Shown: positions 32,101 to 44,840, numbered from the stretch's first letter. The stretch: DNA of 64,000 nucleotides from Adiantum capillus-veneris (GCA_014529385.2 CM043943.1:97430355-97494354); one strand, 5' to 3'. Notes: generated from the letters alone by a model not told the origin. A program made the numbers and translations.

Positions 32101-32456
32101 CCATCCACAAAGATCATCCCTTAGGAGTGGAGCAGGGATAGAGAGAGGTGTTGGGAGCTCATTTGCAACTGCTTGACACTTTGGTTCATTTGGAGAGCCC
32201 ATGGCTTTTGCATTTTTGAGGCTTGTCGTGTTCATCCGGAGGAGACTGTTCACGACCTTTGTTTAGAGCTGGTCCACGTACTTAGGGGCTAGTTCGAGTG
32301 GCTCTAGAGTCACTCTGACCACATGTGCAAGCGACGGGAGGCTTTCCTGAGATTGTGATAGCCTGGACGATTTTTCAACATGGTTCAAGGCATGCCCCGA
32401 TGGCAGTATAGACCACCACTATGGCTTTTCCCTCACCTATCTCCCGATTTAGCCTT

Positions 32457-32479
32457 TGTGTGTGTGTGTGTGTGTGTAT
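32457..32479 (+). repeat. (TG)n microsatellite
   Basis: About eleven TG units ending in TATA. Confidence 0.9.
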
Positions 32480-33226
32480 ATTTGTTGGAAGAGTCTCCCC
32501 ATTTACTGATGTAGACCTATATTTCAGGGGCAATTTATAGCCCATTGGACAATTTTGTCAAATAATGAAGGATCTTTTCTTGGGAAAAATGTAAATAAGT
32601 GTACCCGTCTTACATGGTCAAACTTGATGAAAATCTCTCCCAAATAGGGTACTTTGGAATAGGTGCATCTATTATTTCTTGTACCAATGTATGATTCTTT
32701 TTCTCTTAGAGGTTTGATATGGATACTTGGTGGTATTTCTTGGCTTGTCATGCATTTCACATTTCCATGGTTTTTTGGGGTTAGTATATGCCCAATGTTG
32801 GCTTTGTGCATGCTTATGGCCTATGTGGGCCAAATATAACGTTGAGTGATGATGAAATGTCTATATAACATGAGTAGAGAGTGATGTGTGAGAAAAGTAA
32901 GGTGCAAATGATAAAAAATATGAACTTACTATAATGAGTGTTCCTATTATAAGATTATCAATATTTTGTTTTTTGCATCTTTGCTTCCATGCATGGTGTC
33001 TAGTAGCCTATTGAAGTGTGTTTGTAGCCTTGGTTTGTTCTCATGATATCCAAGCTGGATCCTTTGTGCTTGAGACCTTTCACTTGGCCTAGAAGTGGTG
33101 TGGGACCCCTACATCACTTTGTTGAGTTAGTGGGGTTACGGGAAGGTTATCAAGGTTAATGCCCTTATGAAGTCTGGTGGTCATTGGGTTAGTATTTTTC
33201 TAGTTGTCACAAGATGAAGTTGTGTA

Positions 33227-33256
33227 CTCTTTGTTAGCAGCCTAGCTAACAAAGAG
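33227..33256. repeat. Perfect 12-bp inverted repeat with 6-base loop
   Basis: CTCTTTGTTAGC at 33227-33238 is matched by its exact reverse complement at 33245-33256. It could form a stable hairpin. No T-run follows and no gene ends here. Confidence 0.7.
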
Positions 33257-34080
33257 GTCGTGATCTTGTAATATTTCAATTTTTACTCAATTTGGACAAT
33301 GAAACCTGCAAGTTTTTTTATTTTATTGATTCCTAAAGAAAATGCATATGTAATTATGAGCTAGATCCAACATGGCTATAAGCTTCCAGATTGTATTACT
33401 TAATCTTAGGTTGAGACACCGTTTACACCTCTTTACTTTTGACCAAAAACCTTATGGCAAGGTATAAAAGACAACTTTTGTATTATTTTTGTAAGTTAAC
33501 TCTGGATAACTCTGGATAATGAAGCTACATGCGATTATAGAGAACGTCGTGTATTCTCCCTCTTTCTTGTGAAGCTCATAAGCCTCTCGTGGATGGTTTG
33601 CTTGAAGTACCATCATCTTCCATTGCATTCACAGGTGAAAGCTCTACCTGGCATTATAAGTTTCTCATAACAAATCTATGTTTTTGTTGTGTCTAATGTC
33701 CTTCTAAATATTCTCATAACTCATTTTTTCCATATCAAAATTGCATTTTATGCATAGGAGGGGTGTTGGGGCATCATTGCTAAGCCAATAGGTATATTCA
33801 GGACCGAAAATAGTTAGGAAAAATCTACCTTGTTGCTATTAATCATGAATTTTGCAAGTGGTTATAAGAGGGATTTGAGGGCTTAGTCATGTGTATTTAG
33901 ATGTTTTTTACCCATCCTATACGTTTGGTTGTGTTTGGACTTCATTTGCTTGGTGAAATGATGAGAATTCCTTGCGGTGTCGTAACTAGTTTTTGTTGCT
34001 TGACATGCGGTTGAGTGTTGTTTTGGGTAAGTAGGTTTGAATGTGTTTTTTCAAAGACTAAAAATATCTTGTAGCCTCCG

Positions 34081-34086
34081 CCCCCC

Positions 34087-34117
<31 letters not shown>

Positions 34118-34128
34118 AAAAAAAAAAA
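34081..34128 (+). repeat. Homopolymer pair: 27 C then 21 A
   Basis: A run of C directly followed by a run of A. It may be partly a sequencing or assembly product. Confidence 0.9.
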
Positions 34129-34199
34129 GTGTTAGTGGACACTATCCACTATCGATTGCTGATTTGATTAGGAGTAGGGTAAGTAAATATCTAGGTGGA

Positions 34200-34960
34200 T
34201 TTTCAACCTATCTCACCACGAGAGGTGTCATCAATGAGGTAAGGGTAGATGGCTATACCATTGAGTTTGAAGAGGAAGTGAGAGAGAACAAGCAAGATAC
34301 CTTCTACATGGGCTGAGGGTAGATGGCTATATCGTTGAGTTTGAAGAGGAAGTGAGAGAGAACAAGCAAGATACCTTCTACATGGGCCAAAAAGGGGTTC
34401 AATACCTCAAAATAGAAAATCTAGACACTGTAGACAAATGAGGATTGAAGGTTGACACTTTGATTACAAACATGACTGTGAAAGCAAGACCACCACTATT
34501 AGAGTTAGAAGGATATGATTTGATAGACACCAAATCTCTAAAGAATATACCCACCAAAAACCCAGTACTTGGAGTCTATTGTTGGGAAGACAACAATGTT
34601 ACAAATTTAATCTGGACTGCACATGCCAAACTAGGGTAGTTGTTACCCTTGAAAATCATCTATATTTTCGAAATAAGGGAGAAGGGTTTAGCAAAACCTC
34701 CTGCTCACCTCTTAGGTATTTTTATAACAATATTTTTTCTATGATGACTCCACGGGAGATTGAAAAGACAAAGTACCAAGGAAACTCAAGAGAAGTTATT
34801 ATGGGGACCATACCTAAAACAGAACAAAATTTGGGGCCAAATGAGAGAGTTCTCGGTAATATGGCTAACCATCGGGGAATACATCCCACAACAGTCACCT
34901 CAATGATGGAAATGGGGGTAGAGGAGCGGAAACCACCTTTAACATGGGAAAAATGAGTGA
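34200..34960 (+). pseudogene. Unrecognised coding-like remnant with a 74-bp tandem duplication
   Basis: A frame reads VDGYTIEFEEEVRENKQDTF and then meets a stop created by a 74-bp duplication (34243-34316 repeated at 34317-34388, two differences). Because 74 is not a multiple of three, the repeat shifts the frame. Further open stretches follow at 34445-34639 and 34579-34956. I do not recognise the family. The acidic, evenly mixed composition suggests a former protein gene, perhaps of a mobile element. Confidence 0.35.
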
Positions 34961-35311
34961 CACTAGGACAAGAAGAGGTCCACATGTGTCACACCTACCA
35001 AGCTACTGGTTTGAAGGCTTAACAAGATAAACACTAGCCTAGAAAGTGAGTGCGGAACATCATCGTAGAGTCAAAACAACAAATTTTTAGAAATGGGTCA
35101 AAAAATACAACGGGTCAAGGGATCCATATGGCAAGACTATATTAGTTAAAGTGGGAAAATCCCAATTTCTAGTGAGAGCGGATTTTTGAGATGGGGCTCA
35201 ACTCAAGGCTCCCACCAGACAAACCACTCCGTGAGGCCCTACACATGCATATTTCTTAGGGGCACCACCCTCTTTTATGGAGAAAGAAGGAAACCAAAAC
35301 AAACCATATGC

Positions 35312-35366
<55 letters not shown>
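35312..35366 (+). repeat. (CA)n microsatellite
   Basis: About 27 CA units. The ORF that runs across it (35186-35689) is judged spurious. Confidence 0.95.
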
Positions 35367-35368
<2 letters not shown>

Positions 35369-35689
35369 TCCTTATGTGCTTCAACACAAAATGCCCTTCA
35401 ACCATTCAACACACACTCGTTAAGCAATCCCTTTGAACGCTGCACAAACTCACATGTAAAGAGTGACCTTCACCATATTAGTGCTCATATAATTCTAAGA
35501 AAAGCAAGCACACAACCTCTTAGCAAATCTCAAAACACCATAATGCACAAATACTTGGCAACTCCTTTCCTTTCCCAAAAGAAGAGACTACTTACACACA
35601 ACATAAGGAGAGAAGCCAATCAAATAGACACCATGGTGCACAAAAAACTTTCTCAACAAAACAAGCAACCCAATGAGCACAAAATATGA

Positions 35690-36600
35690 GAAGCTGCCAA
35701 GATATGCTTACCAATTTTACACGCATTTAGAGCAATAGTGTGACGACAACACCCCAATTGCAGCAATTTGTTGATCAAACCATGAGATAGATCATTGAAC
35801 TTGATATCCTTGCTCTCATATAGAAGCTAAAATCCTTATTTAGGGATGAGTATGGTAAGAGGAATGTTTGCAAGAGAATGGTAGCAATAGCATATTGATG
35901 CTCTCTCTATGGCAACGCTTATGATAGCGAGCTTAGGAAATGGATAGGGAGATGAGAGGAGAGAGAGATTAGGGCTTCCCTAATCTTAGAGGAGCTTATT
36001 TGCAGCAATGGAGTAGGTGTGTCTGTTTTTGTGCTTGCCAAAGGGCCTTTTTATAGCTGTACAAGACCTTGGGTTAGGTTAAACTTGACTAGGGTAGGTA
36101 ATTAACCATAGTTAGGTCCCTTTTTGACCATTCCTTCAATTATGAAAATAAGGGACTTATTTTCTCATTAAAAATAGCCTTTTAAGTCATGGAGGCTCCA
36201 TAAGTGTTGATAATGTATGTGGGCCCCACCATGATGTCCCTCCAGTGGCTCCTGCAGAGTATCCCCATCCTGTTTGTTGTGTCTCTGGAAGCATCTTAAG
36301 CCGACCCCTCCACATGCAAGTGGTTTTTAACTCCCCATTGGTATTTTAGAATGTTGAAGAAGTCACCATAACTTTCAGCCTGTAACTCAGAATTGGATGC
36401 TGTAAAAGGCAAAGTTGACCTTCTAAAAGTGTTTAAGCTAATTTTGGAGTGTTCCTCAAGTATATCCACAAGCTAATGCGTTCAAGATGCATCCAAAACA
36501 CCTTTTGAACCAAGTATCCTTGTAGGGGACCCTTTAGCATGCATCCAAGGTGTAGCATGCTTTTTCAAAAGAGAATCCACCTTAAACAAATGAGGTAGGC
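35690..36600 (-). other. LTR-like or promoter-like region, minus strand, no gene
   Basis: On the minus strand a TATAAAAAGG box at about 36046-36056 is followed by a CT-rich stretch with TAATCTCTCTCTC, as in the R-U5 part of LTRs here. No partner copy, primer site or ORF supports it further. Confidence 0.25.
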
Positions 36601-39084
36601 TCAAATAAAGTTTGATTTATTGGGGATATACATTATATTTAAGATTTGTTGACCAACACAAGTAAATGACCCAAGAGTTGGGTCACATAGTGGTGGGGAA
36701 GGGAAGGCCTACAAGGTTAACCCTACCCTTGAGAGAAGATGGGTAAGATAAGTGCCCATAAATTATTTATTTACAAATTATGGGATGTAGATAGCTATTT
36801 AAATTAGTAAAGGTAATTAGTTAAAAGAATATGCAGTAAAAAATTAGGAGAGTAGAATTAAGTTACTATTTACATTTAGCATGAAGAGAGAAATATGTTG
36901 TAAATGCATAAAGATCTAAGAAGGGTAAGGTGTTTGTATGGAAAAAGGCTATTACGGAAAGAGAGAATGAACATTAGGTTAAAACTTTGACAAAAAATAT
37001 ATACATTTGAGTAGAAATGTAGTGCAAATGCAAGGTTACCGTTTAACGCTACTCACTAGGTTGGACAACTTTCAACATATCATGTATAAAGTAATGAGAT
37101 TTTTGTCAAAGACGTCAATTTTGTTAAGGTCTCATTCCAAAATATGCACGTAGATTACACATTGAGAACAAAATCGAACGTGAAATTTCATGGTTTTAGT
37201 CAATTGAACCATTAAGATACTAGTGCATTCCAGTTATTATCGTTGTTTATGCCTTATTGTACTACCTATGATTTATCTAAAGTTAAAGTTTCAAAGCCCA
37301 CCACTTATCCAATCTAAGTTCAAGATGAGTACCTAAACTTATTCAAGGTCCACCACTTGTCCAAACTAGGACCCAAATTGAGAAAAACAACCTACCTTTC
37401 TATGACATTCAAACTCATTCAGGAAAATTCCACTACTAATGTAGGATTTCTTCATTTGAGGCATGAAGCATACATAAAACATGTATTATATGATTGGTTG
37501 CATCATAAGAGTGCTCGTTTCATGGTGCACTTATCTAAGCTAGGCTCCCTTGGAGGAATATAAATCCCACCACTTGTCCAAGCTAGGTTCCCTTAACCTA
37601 TGGAGGAATACAAAGTCAAATTCTTGTCCAAGCTACACTCAAAGTGATATGTCAAAATGAGTACCTATATATATTTCTAAGTTGTTCTAAATGCCAATTT
37701 AACCATTAACAAACAAAAAAATGAATTTTATTCAAGATATCGCTTTCGCTTTTCTTTTTTAGATTTCTTGAGATACATCAAGAAGTGTCAAGATCACATA
37801 TACTACATTCTAGAATACCATGTGATACGCCACTTTATGCACATAGATGTATTCTTTCAAACATGTTTTTGAGGATAAGACATTTAGGTATTCAACTACA
37901 CTTATGTTAATTCATCCTAATTTTATACATTTTATAACAAAGGGGTTTTTAAATCCACTACTTGGCCATTTTAAACTATTTAATCAATTTCATGCTACTT
38001 GTGTCAATGCTATTACATGTGTATTTACAAGAAAAAAGCAGTTTCTATAAAGAAAATTTCAATCTATTTGCAACTATAATAAAGGTAAAGCTCTTGTTTT
38101 ATTACATTGTTCTTATCATTAAACATATTTGGAAAACACAAGCCTTAAGGAAGAAGAATTAAACTAATGTCAATAATGGATTTTATGATAAAGAGTTGCA
38201 ATTTTGATATTATGTTCTAAATGAATGGGTTATGCTGTATATTTCTCAAAATTGATTGATTAAGATAAGAATTTTTTTAATTTGTGCATGAATACATACA
38301 TATGAATTCCCATGCCAATATCACAATAACATGGCATATTCTTGTATGAGTCTCGATGCTAATATGACAACAACATTGTTCAATGAATATTTTTTTATTG
38401 AATGAGTATAAAAAAAGAGGTCTTGTATTGATACAACTCATATTAAGTACAAAATAATATTTACCACCCATTGAACTAGCATAAGAAGTCATACTCATGT
38501 TTTGAAGAAAAAAGGACATTGTTCATGTTGTACTTGTGTCTTGAAGCAAAAACAAATCTATTGACTAAATACATTTATACATTGTAAAAAAAAAAAGTGA
38601 TCACATTCCAAACTAAAAATACACAGAAAAATTTGTATCCTTAAATTAGAATTCACTCCTTTAATAAAGAAGTCCCCTTTCACTAGGGTGAACTTTGTGG
38701 AAACATCCAAGTTACAACAAGGTCTAAATATTTATAGTGAATCCATTTACACAAGATATGAGCACAATAGAGATAATTATCTACTCAAAGTAGCAAGAAA
38801 AAGAGCACCCATAAGAAGGATGCACTCCATTAATAAAGAGTCCCCCAAATGTTAAGGTGCACTCCATGTGAAACACATTAGATTGAACAGAAGTCCCCTT
38901 ACAATAGGGTACACTTCAAGTAGAAAAAGATAATGTGATAGTGTTTGGATGAAAGATAAATGTACAATTTATATTCACCTTGGATAACAATTTACAATGA
39001 ACCAGTTCTAATTGATATGTGGTTTTGTGTACAATTGATATCTCTATCACTACATTCTTACCAAACAACTTCAGCATGTGACTC
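36601..39084. other. AT-rich non-coding region with scattered satellite-like phrases
   Basis: No convincing ORF. Phrases such as CCACCACTTGTCCAA(A/G)CTAGG at about 37345 and 37567 resemble the core of the satellite at 42 kb and beyond. Another short repeat pairs AAGTCCCC with GGTG(A/C)AC(T/A)CC around 38670-38910. Confidence 0.5.
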
Positions 39085-39874
39085 TCAACATTGTCTTCTT
39101 GACAAGTAGACAATTATTACATAAGTTGTCTCAGGATCCTCTACCTTGTTCACAATTGTATTGGAAGTATAAATCCTCTTGTTTCTTGCACACAACCGTC
39201 CCACTAACCATGGAGCTATTGTGCCTTCTAAGAAGCATTGAAGTTGTTCAGGTGTTTGTCTCCAAAATTTTGGAACTATGAGATAAGTTCTTGGCATATT
39301 CCACATTACTCTATATGGAGTAGATCATCAAAAATTAATGTGTTGCTAGCATGTAGATCCTCAAACATCTCCCAAACCGAAGTCAAATTCTTATGATAAA
39401 CTATTTTATATCCAATCAAGATATTTGGATTTTGACAATTCTTATTGATCATGAACATCTTGAACTTTGAACAATGCCTAGGAAAGCACATCTCAAGTAT
39501 ATGTTGAGCTTTGGTTAGGTTATAGCAACTCCATATCCAAGGTTCAAAATAATCAAAACAAAAGTCCAAGAAAGCTTCAGCATCACGGCGCACCACATGA
39601 TAAACTTCATCTTTGTCAAACACAATTCGCATGTGCTCAGCCCATGATGGAACAATATCATGTGTTGCATTTCAATTGAATGAAGTAGTAAACCCTCTAT
39701 ATCTAAGATAAGAACCCTCCGTTGTTGCTTCAAGATAAGTAGTAACTGCGTAGGGGGTGGTTGATGGCTTCGATGAGGCCCCATAAAAGGTTGAATAGAA
39801 TATTTTTCTCTTTCAAATGAATTTTCCAATCTAAAAACAACATATTTCTTTCTTTTGGGTCTGAAAAGAAACAC
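39085..39874 (-). pseudogene. FCP1/NIF-like phosphatase pseudogene, copy 2
   Basis: On the minus strand, pieces in shifting frames form an FCP1-homology (CTD small-phosphatase-like, HAD fold) domain: RRVLILDIEGLLLHSIE (motif I region), then VVRRDAEAFLDFCFDYFEPWIWS, a middle part ending SVWEMFEDLHASNTLIFDD (motif III region), and a C-terminal stretch PRTYLIVPKFW. Frames change between motif I and the FLDFCF block, and a stop follows TLIFDDLLHIE. Motif I reads D-I-E-G where phosphatases have D-x-D; plant relatives often have D-L-N-G. It is broken and probably not expressed as a full protein. Confidence 0.6.
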
Positions 39875-40402
39875 GAAACTTTTAGTTGCTCTTCATTTTT
39901 AAACCTTAAAACAAAATTGATGGTTTTAGCATTCAACATTTGATCACTATAGACATCCAAAAGAATCTTAATTGGTATCACAATACTAAAAAATCACATG
40001 ATTATAAAAGTAGGGCAATTTGTCAATACATAAGTAAAGTTTAAAGCTCTCCAAGTCAATTGATACAATTGGTATAAAAACCAATGGTGAAGTACAATTA
40101 GGTGAAAATTGGTCTAAAAACCAATGGTTCAATGTCAAGAAAAACTCAAACACAGAAAACAATCTTTGTGTGAATTGTTTTTAGATTGCAAAGACACAAA
40201 ATTTTGCAAAGTAACCCATGGCTGTTCTTAGAGGTTTCTTCTTTCATCTGAATGAAATGGTCCAAATTCCCTATGAGATACTCCTTCAAAGAATAATCTG
40301 GATGAAATCTGCAAGAAACCATGATGAAGTGAGTGTTTTGAATCAATATCATTTGCAAAATTATTTATTAAAAATTCAACATGATTTCTAGTGAGTAGTA
40401 CC

Positions 40403-41577
40403 TTAGTGTTTGAGAAGATTGTGCTCATTTAGTAGCTTCTTCACAAAAGCCTTAGCTGTTACAGCCTTCAATGATGGTGTGGCACAACCCAGCTTCCTTG
40501 CTAAGGAAATTAATTGTGCTCCTTTCATCATATCAATATTGGTTTTCTCTTTTTCCATTATTTCTGCTATTTCATTCCTTCCAATTTCCTTTTCCCTGGT
40601 TGGATTAGTTGACTCCTCCTGCTTGCCAAAAGGTCTCCTAGCTTCTCAAACATTGGTAGCTTATTTGTGTTATCTCTTTTTGCGTCCATCTTGAGTTTTG
40701 ATCTTTCCAAAGTCCATGAGACCTTTGTATTCATTGTCATTGGAAATTGGGGCTTGTCCATAACGATTAGAGCCAATAAACTCACGCACGTCTTTGCTCT
40801 CGTCAAGTTGCAACAAGTATGGGAGCAACTCTTTTATGAGAACATTATCAACCATATTTTCTTCATCAAAATTTGAAGGAAATATGAATTTATTTGTAGG
40901 TGAAACACAATATTTGTATGGAGAGTCATCAACAAGAATCGTTCTACGTGGATCACATTCAAAGCATGTAGATATTTTTGCCAATGGCTTAAACATAGCT
41001 GGAACTTGAGGATTGTCTGGTCTAAAATATTGCAAGCCTTCGGGAACATAGCAAGATTCTTGAGACCAAAATACAAAAAATTGCAATATCTCCTCTGCAG
41101 TGCTTTGAAGTGATCTCAACATCTAGTAAACATTAGCTTCTCTAGATCTTGACCAAATCCCAACACTGAATCTCTTCAATATGGTCTTTAAAAAGTGGAT
41201 GCACCTTGGCCATAACACAATATGCCTTCATGAATCATATTGAATAGATTCATGAATAGATGAAGGTTGTTGACTTCGTTTCCATAGACCATTCAAGTAT
41301 AATATTACTGTCAACATGGATTTGTTGGGATTTTATGAAACCAAAGTAGTTGCATCAACAACACTCTCTTGCACATCTTTTATAGATTGAAATTTTTCAC
41401 CCATGGCTTCCTTCGATGAAAGATGTAGCAAAGAGGCCTCAGGTATTTGCATTTGAGTATCAATAATTGCATTTAAATCTTCAAGTGAGGCCTCTTTGGA
41501 TACATGTGGAAGGCTCTCATTATTTGCTGCTGCTGGATTGAAGCATTCCTTATCTATCCCACCCTCAATCCCTGGAT
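40403..41577 (-). pseudogene. FCP1/NIF-like phosphatase pseudogene, copy 1
   Basis: Minus strand. The exon seems to start after a good splice acceptor (TTTTTTCTTAG before ATCCAGGG at 41577). An acidic N-terminal part is followed by the FCP1 domain: SMLTVILYLNGLWKR (motif I, with the nucleophile Asp replaced by Tyr), RCIHFLKTILKRFSVGIWS, FFVFWSQESC, RRTILVDDSPYK (motif III, intact) and KDVREFIGSNRYGQAPI. In-frame stops lie near 41330, 41223 and 41123, and a frame change near 40670 precedes a C-terminal helix-like end (ISLARKLGC, KLLNEHNLLKH) with a stop at 40403. Loss of the catalytic Asp and several stops indicate a pseudogene. It shares its family with copy 2 about 1 kb downstream, so a tandem duplication is likely. 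Confidence 0.7.
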
Positions 41578-41689
41578 CTAAGAAAAAAATAACGAAAGAT
41601 CACACAATAGCCTCCTAGAGAATGACATATTAACAAACAAGATATTTGACATGATTATTGATATCCACATAATCATCACTTTTTCTCAA

Positions 41690-42090
41690 TTTGTGCAATG
41701 AAGGATGCATCCTAAATAAAATCAAATTTGTTCTAATGAAGTTTTGAATGGTGGTGTGCATCCTATATATTGAATCAAAACAAGTTGTGGAAGACTAGTA
41801 CTCATCTTAGATCCACTACTTGGCCAATCTAAAAATCATGGAAGAGTAGATACTAGCTCAATCAAAGATTCAATCATAGTTGTTGAACTATCCATCCATC
41901 CAAGGTCCACCACTTAATGGATTCTGTTAGAATGAGTGTATTCTAAATCCACCAAAAACATTTTACACCACTTATCACATCCTTGATCCACAATAAGTGA
42001 CTATTCTTAACAACTTATAGAAGCTTTGTTGCATTTTAGATCTACCAATTGTCCACTCTAAAAAGTTATAGAACACATATTATTTCTTAG
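41690..42090 (+). repeat. Direct repeat flanking the first satellite array, left copy
   Basis: Contains GATGCATCCTAAATAAAATC, TAGTACTCATCTTAGATCC and TCCTTGATCCACAATAAGTG in order; the same order recurs at about 44300-44705. Non-coding. Confidence 0.75.
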
Positions 42091-44300
42091 ATCTACCACT
42101 TGGCCATTCTAACCATGTCTTAAAGTTAGGTGTAATCAACACTTGGCCATCATAACACTTGTGATTTTACACAATGTTTGTGGGAAGAGTAAATTCTACA
42201 TCCACCACTTGGCCATTTAGACTAAGAACTGGGAAGCAGGTGCATCAAAGATCCACCACTTGGCCATTCTAACCATGTCTGAAAAATAGGTGCAGTCAAC
42301 ACTTGGCCATCATAACACTTGTAATTTTACACAATGTTTGTGGGATGAGTAGATTCTAGATCCACCACTTGGCTATTTAGAATAAGAATTGGGAATTAGA
42401 TACATCAAAGATCCACAACTTGTACATTATAATGAAAGCTTGAATTGTGGATCCAAGTTTTGGTGTCTCCTAGATCCACCACTTGGCCATTCTAGCCATG
42501 TCTTAAAGTTAGGTGCATTTAGCACTTGACCATCATAACACTTGTAATTTTCAATAATGTTTATGGGATGATTAGATCCTAGATCCACCACTTGTTCATT
42601 TAGACTAAGAATTGGGAATTAGATACATCAAAGATACACCACTTGGCCATTATAACAAAGGCTTGAATTAAGGATCCAATTGTTGGTGTCTCCTAGATCC
42701 ACCACTTGGCCATTCTAGCCATGTATTAAAGCTAGGTGCATTGAGAACTTGACCATCATACCACTTGTAATTTTAAAAAATGTTTATGGGATGCGAAGAT
42801 CCTAGATCCACCACTTGGCCATTTAGACTTACAATTGGGAATTAGATGCATCAAAGATTAACGACTTGCCCATTATAGAGAAGTCTTGAAATGTGGATCT
42901 AAAGTTTGGTGTCTCCTAATTCTAGCCATGTCTTAAAGTTAGGTGCATTCAGCACTTGGCCATCATAATACTTGTAATTTACACAATGTTTGTGGGATGA
43001 GTAGATCCTAGATCCACCACTTGGCCATTTAGACTCAGAATTGGGAAGTAGGTGCATCAAAGATCCATCAGTTGGCCATTATAGCAAAGGCTTGAATTGT
43101 GGATCCAATTGTTGGTGTCTCCTAGATCCACCAGTTGGCCATTCTAACCATGTCTTAAATTAAGGTGCATTCAACACTTGCCCATGATAACACTTGATAT
43201 TTTACACAATGTTTTTGGGATGAGTAGATCCTAGATCCACCTCTTGGCCATTATAGCAAAGGCTTGAATTGTGGATCCAATTATTGGTGTCTCCTAGATC
43301 CACCACTTGGCCATTCTTGCCATGTCTTAAAGTTAGGTGCATTCAACACTTGGCCATCATAATACTTATGGTTTTACACAATGTTTGTGGGATGAGTAGA
43401 ACCTAGATCCACCACTTGGCAATTTAGATTTATAATTGGAATTAGCTGCATCAATGATCCACCACTTGGCTATTATAACAAAGTCTTGAAATGTGGGTCC
43501 AATTGTTGGTGTCTCCTAGATCCACCACTTGGCCATTCTAACCACGTCTTAAAGCTAGGTGCATTCAGCACTTGGCCATCGAAACACTTGTAATTTTACA
43601 CAATGTTTGTGGGATGAGTAGATCTTAGACCCACCACTTGGCCATTTAAACTTAGCATTGGGGAGTAGGTGCATCAAAGATCGACCACTTGACCATTATA
43701 TCAAAGTCTTGGATTGTGGATCCAATTGTCGATGTCTCCTATAGATCCACCAGTTGGCCATTCTAACCATGTCTTAAAATTAGGTGCATTTAATACTTGG
43801 CCATCATCACACTTGTGATTTTACACAATGTTTGTGGGATGAGTAAATCCTAGATCCACCACTTGGCCATTTAGACTAAGAATTGGAAAGTAGGTGCACC
43901 AAAGATCCTCCACTTGGCCATTCTAACCATGTCTTAAAGTTAGGCGCAAACAATAGTTGGCCATCATAACACTTGTAATTTTACACAATGTTTGTGAGAT
44001 GAGTAGATCCTAGATCCACCACTTGGCCATTTAGACTAAGAATTGAGAATTAGATACATCAAAGATCTACCACTTGGCCATTATAACGAAGGCTTGAATT
44101 GTGGGTCCAATTGTTGGTGTCTCCTAGATCCACCACTTGGCCATTCTAACCATGTCTTAAAGTTAGGTGCATTCAACACTTGGCCATCATAACACTTGTA
44201 ATTGTACACAATGTTTGTGGGATGAGTAGATCTTAGATCCATCACTTGTTCATTTAGATATTAGATCCTAAATCCGCCATCTTATCACTATATATAGTCT
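42091..44300 (+). repeat. Satellite array, left block: about 11 units of about 223 bp
   Basis: Tandem units built of four submodules, each holding a version of CCACTTGGCCATT: one leading to TTCTAACCATGTCTTAAAG, one with CATCATAACACTTGTAATTTT, one with TTTAGACTAAGAATTGGGA, one with TTATAACAAAGGCTTGAA. The anchor ACAATGTTTGTGGG recurs at spacings of about 223 bp, with some of 160-173 bp where one submodule of about 60 bp is missing. Small ORFs inside are by-products of the repeat. Confidence 0.92.
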
Positions 44301-44705
44301 GTGCGATGGGAGATGCATCCTAAATAAAATCAAAGTATTTCTAATGAAGTTTTGAATGTTGGTATGCATCCTATATATTAAATTAAAACAAGTTGTGGAA
44401 GACTAGTACTCATCTTAGATCCACCACTTGACCAAGCTAGAAATCATGGAAGAGTAGATACTAGCTCAATCAAAGATTCAATCATAGTTGTTGAATTGTC
44501 CATCCATCCAAGGTCCACCACTTGGCCAACCTTAATGGCTTCCATTAGAGTGAGTGTTCTAAATCCACCACAAATATTTTTCACCGCTTATCACATCCTT
44601 GATCCACAATAAGTGACTATTCTTAACAACTTATAGAAGCTTTGTTCCATTTTAGATCTACCACTTGTCCATTCTAAAAAGTTATAGAACACATATTGTT
44701 TCTTA
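44300..44705 (+). repeat. Direct repeat flanking the first satellite array, right copy
   Basis: Second copy of 41690-42090, about 2.6 kb away, with a few dozen differences. The small minus-strand ORF at 44591-44872 is not convincing. Confidence 0.75.
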
Positions 44706-44840
44706 GATACATTACTTGGAGATTTTATGTTCAAGTTCTTGTTGAAGAGTAAGGGAAATCTTAATCCACCACAAAGCCACTTTGAACAAAGCCACTTGCA
44801 CTTTTGAAACAAATTAAGGAAGGTTTGGTGCATCCAAGAT

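Larger units (their letters stand above)
32101..34080. other. Unassigned region, one weak LINE-like trace, no clear gene
   Basis: At about 32155-32290 one frame reads LTLWFIWRAHGFCIFE with stops soon after, loosely like the W-x-x-W-x-x-R motif near the C-terminus of plant LINE reverse transcriptases; this is weak. A (TG)n run lies at 32457-32479. A GGAGGGG run followed by TGTTGGGGCATC at about 33760-33778 looks like a polypurine tract/LTR start but no partner is seen. TATAAAAG occurs near 33463. Confidence 0.3.

Noticed and set aside
33764-34080. Start of another LTR (TGTTGGGGCATC after a GGAGGGG run)
   Set aside because: No second copy, primer site or coding region was found, so it is kept only as a remark in the region entry.
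35186-35689. 167-aa ORF with a His-Thr run
   Set aside because: The run is the (CA)n microsatellite; the flanks have no domain and no homologous copy.
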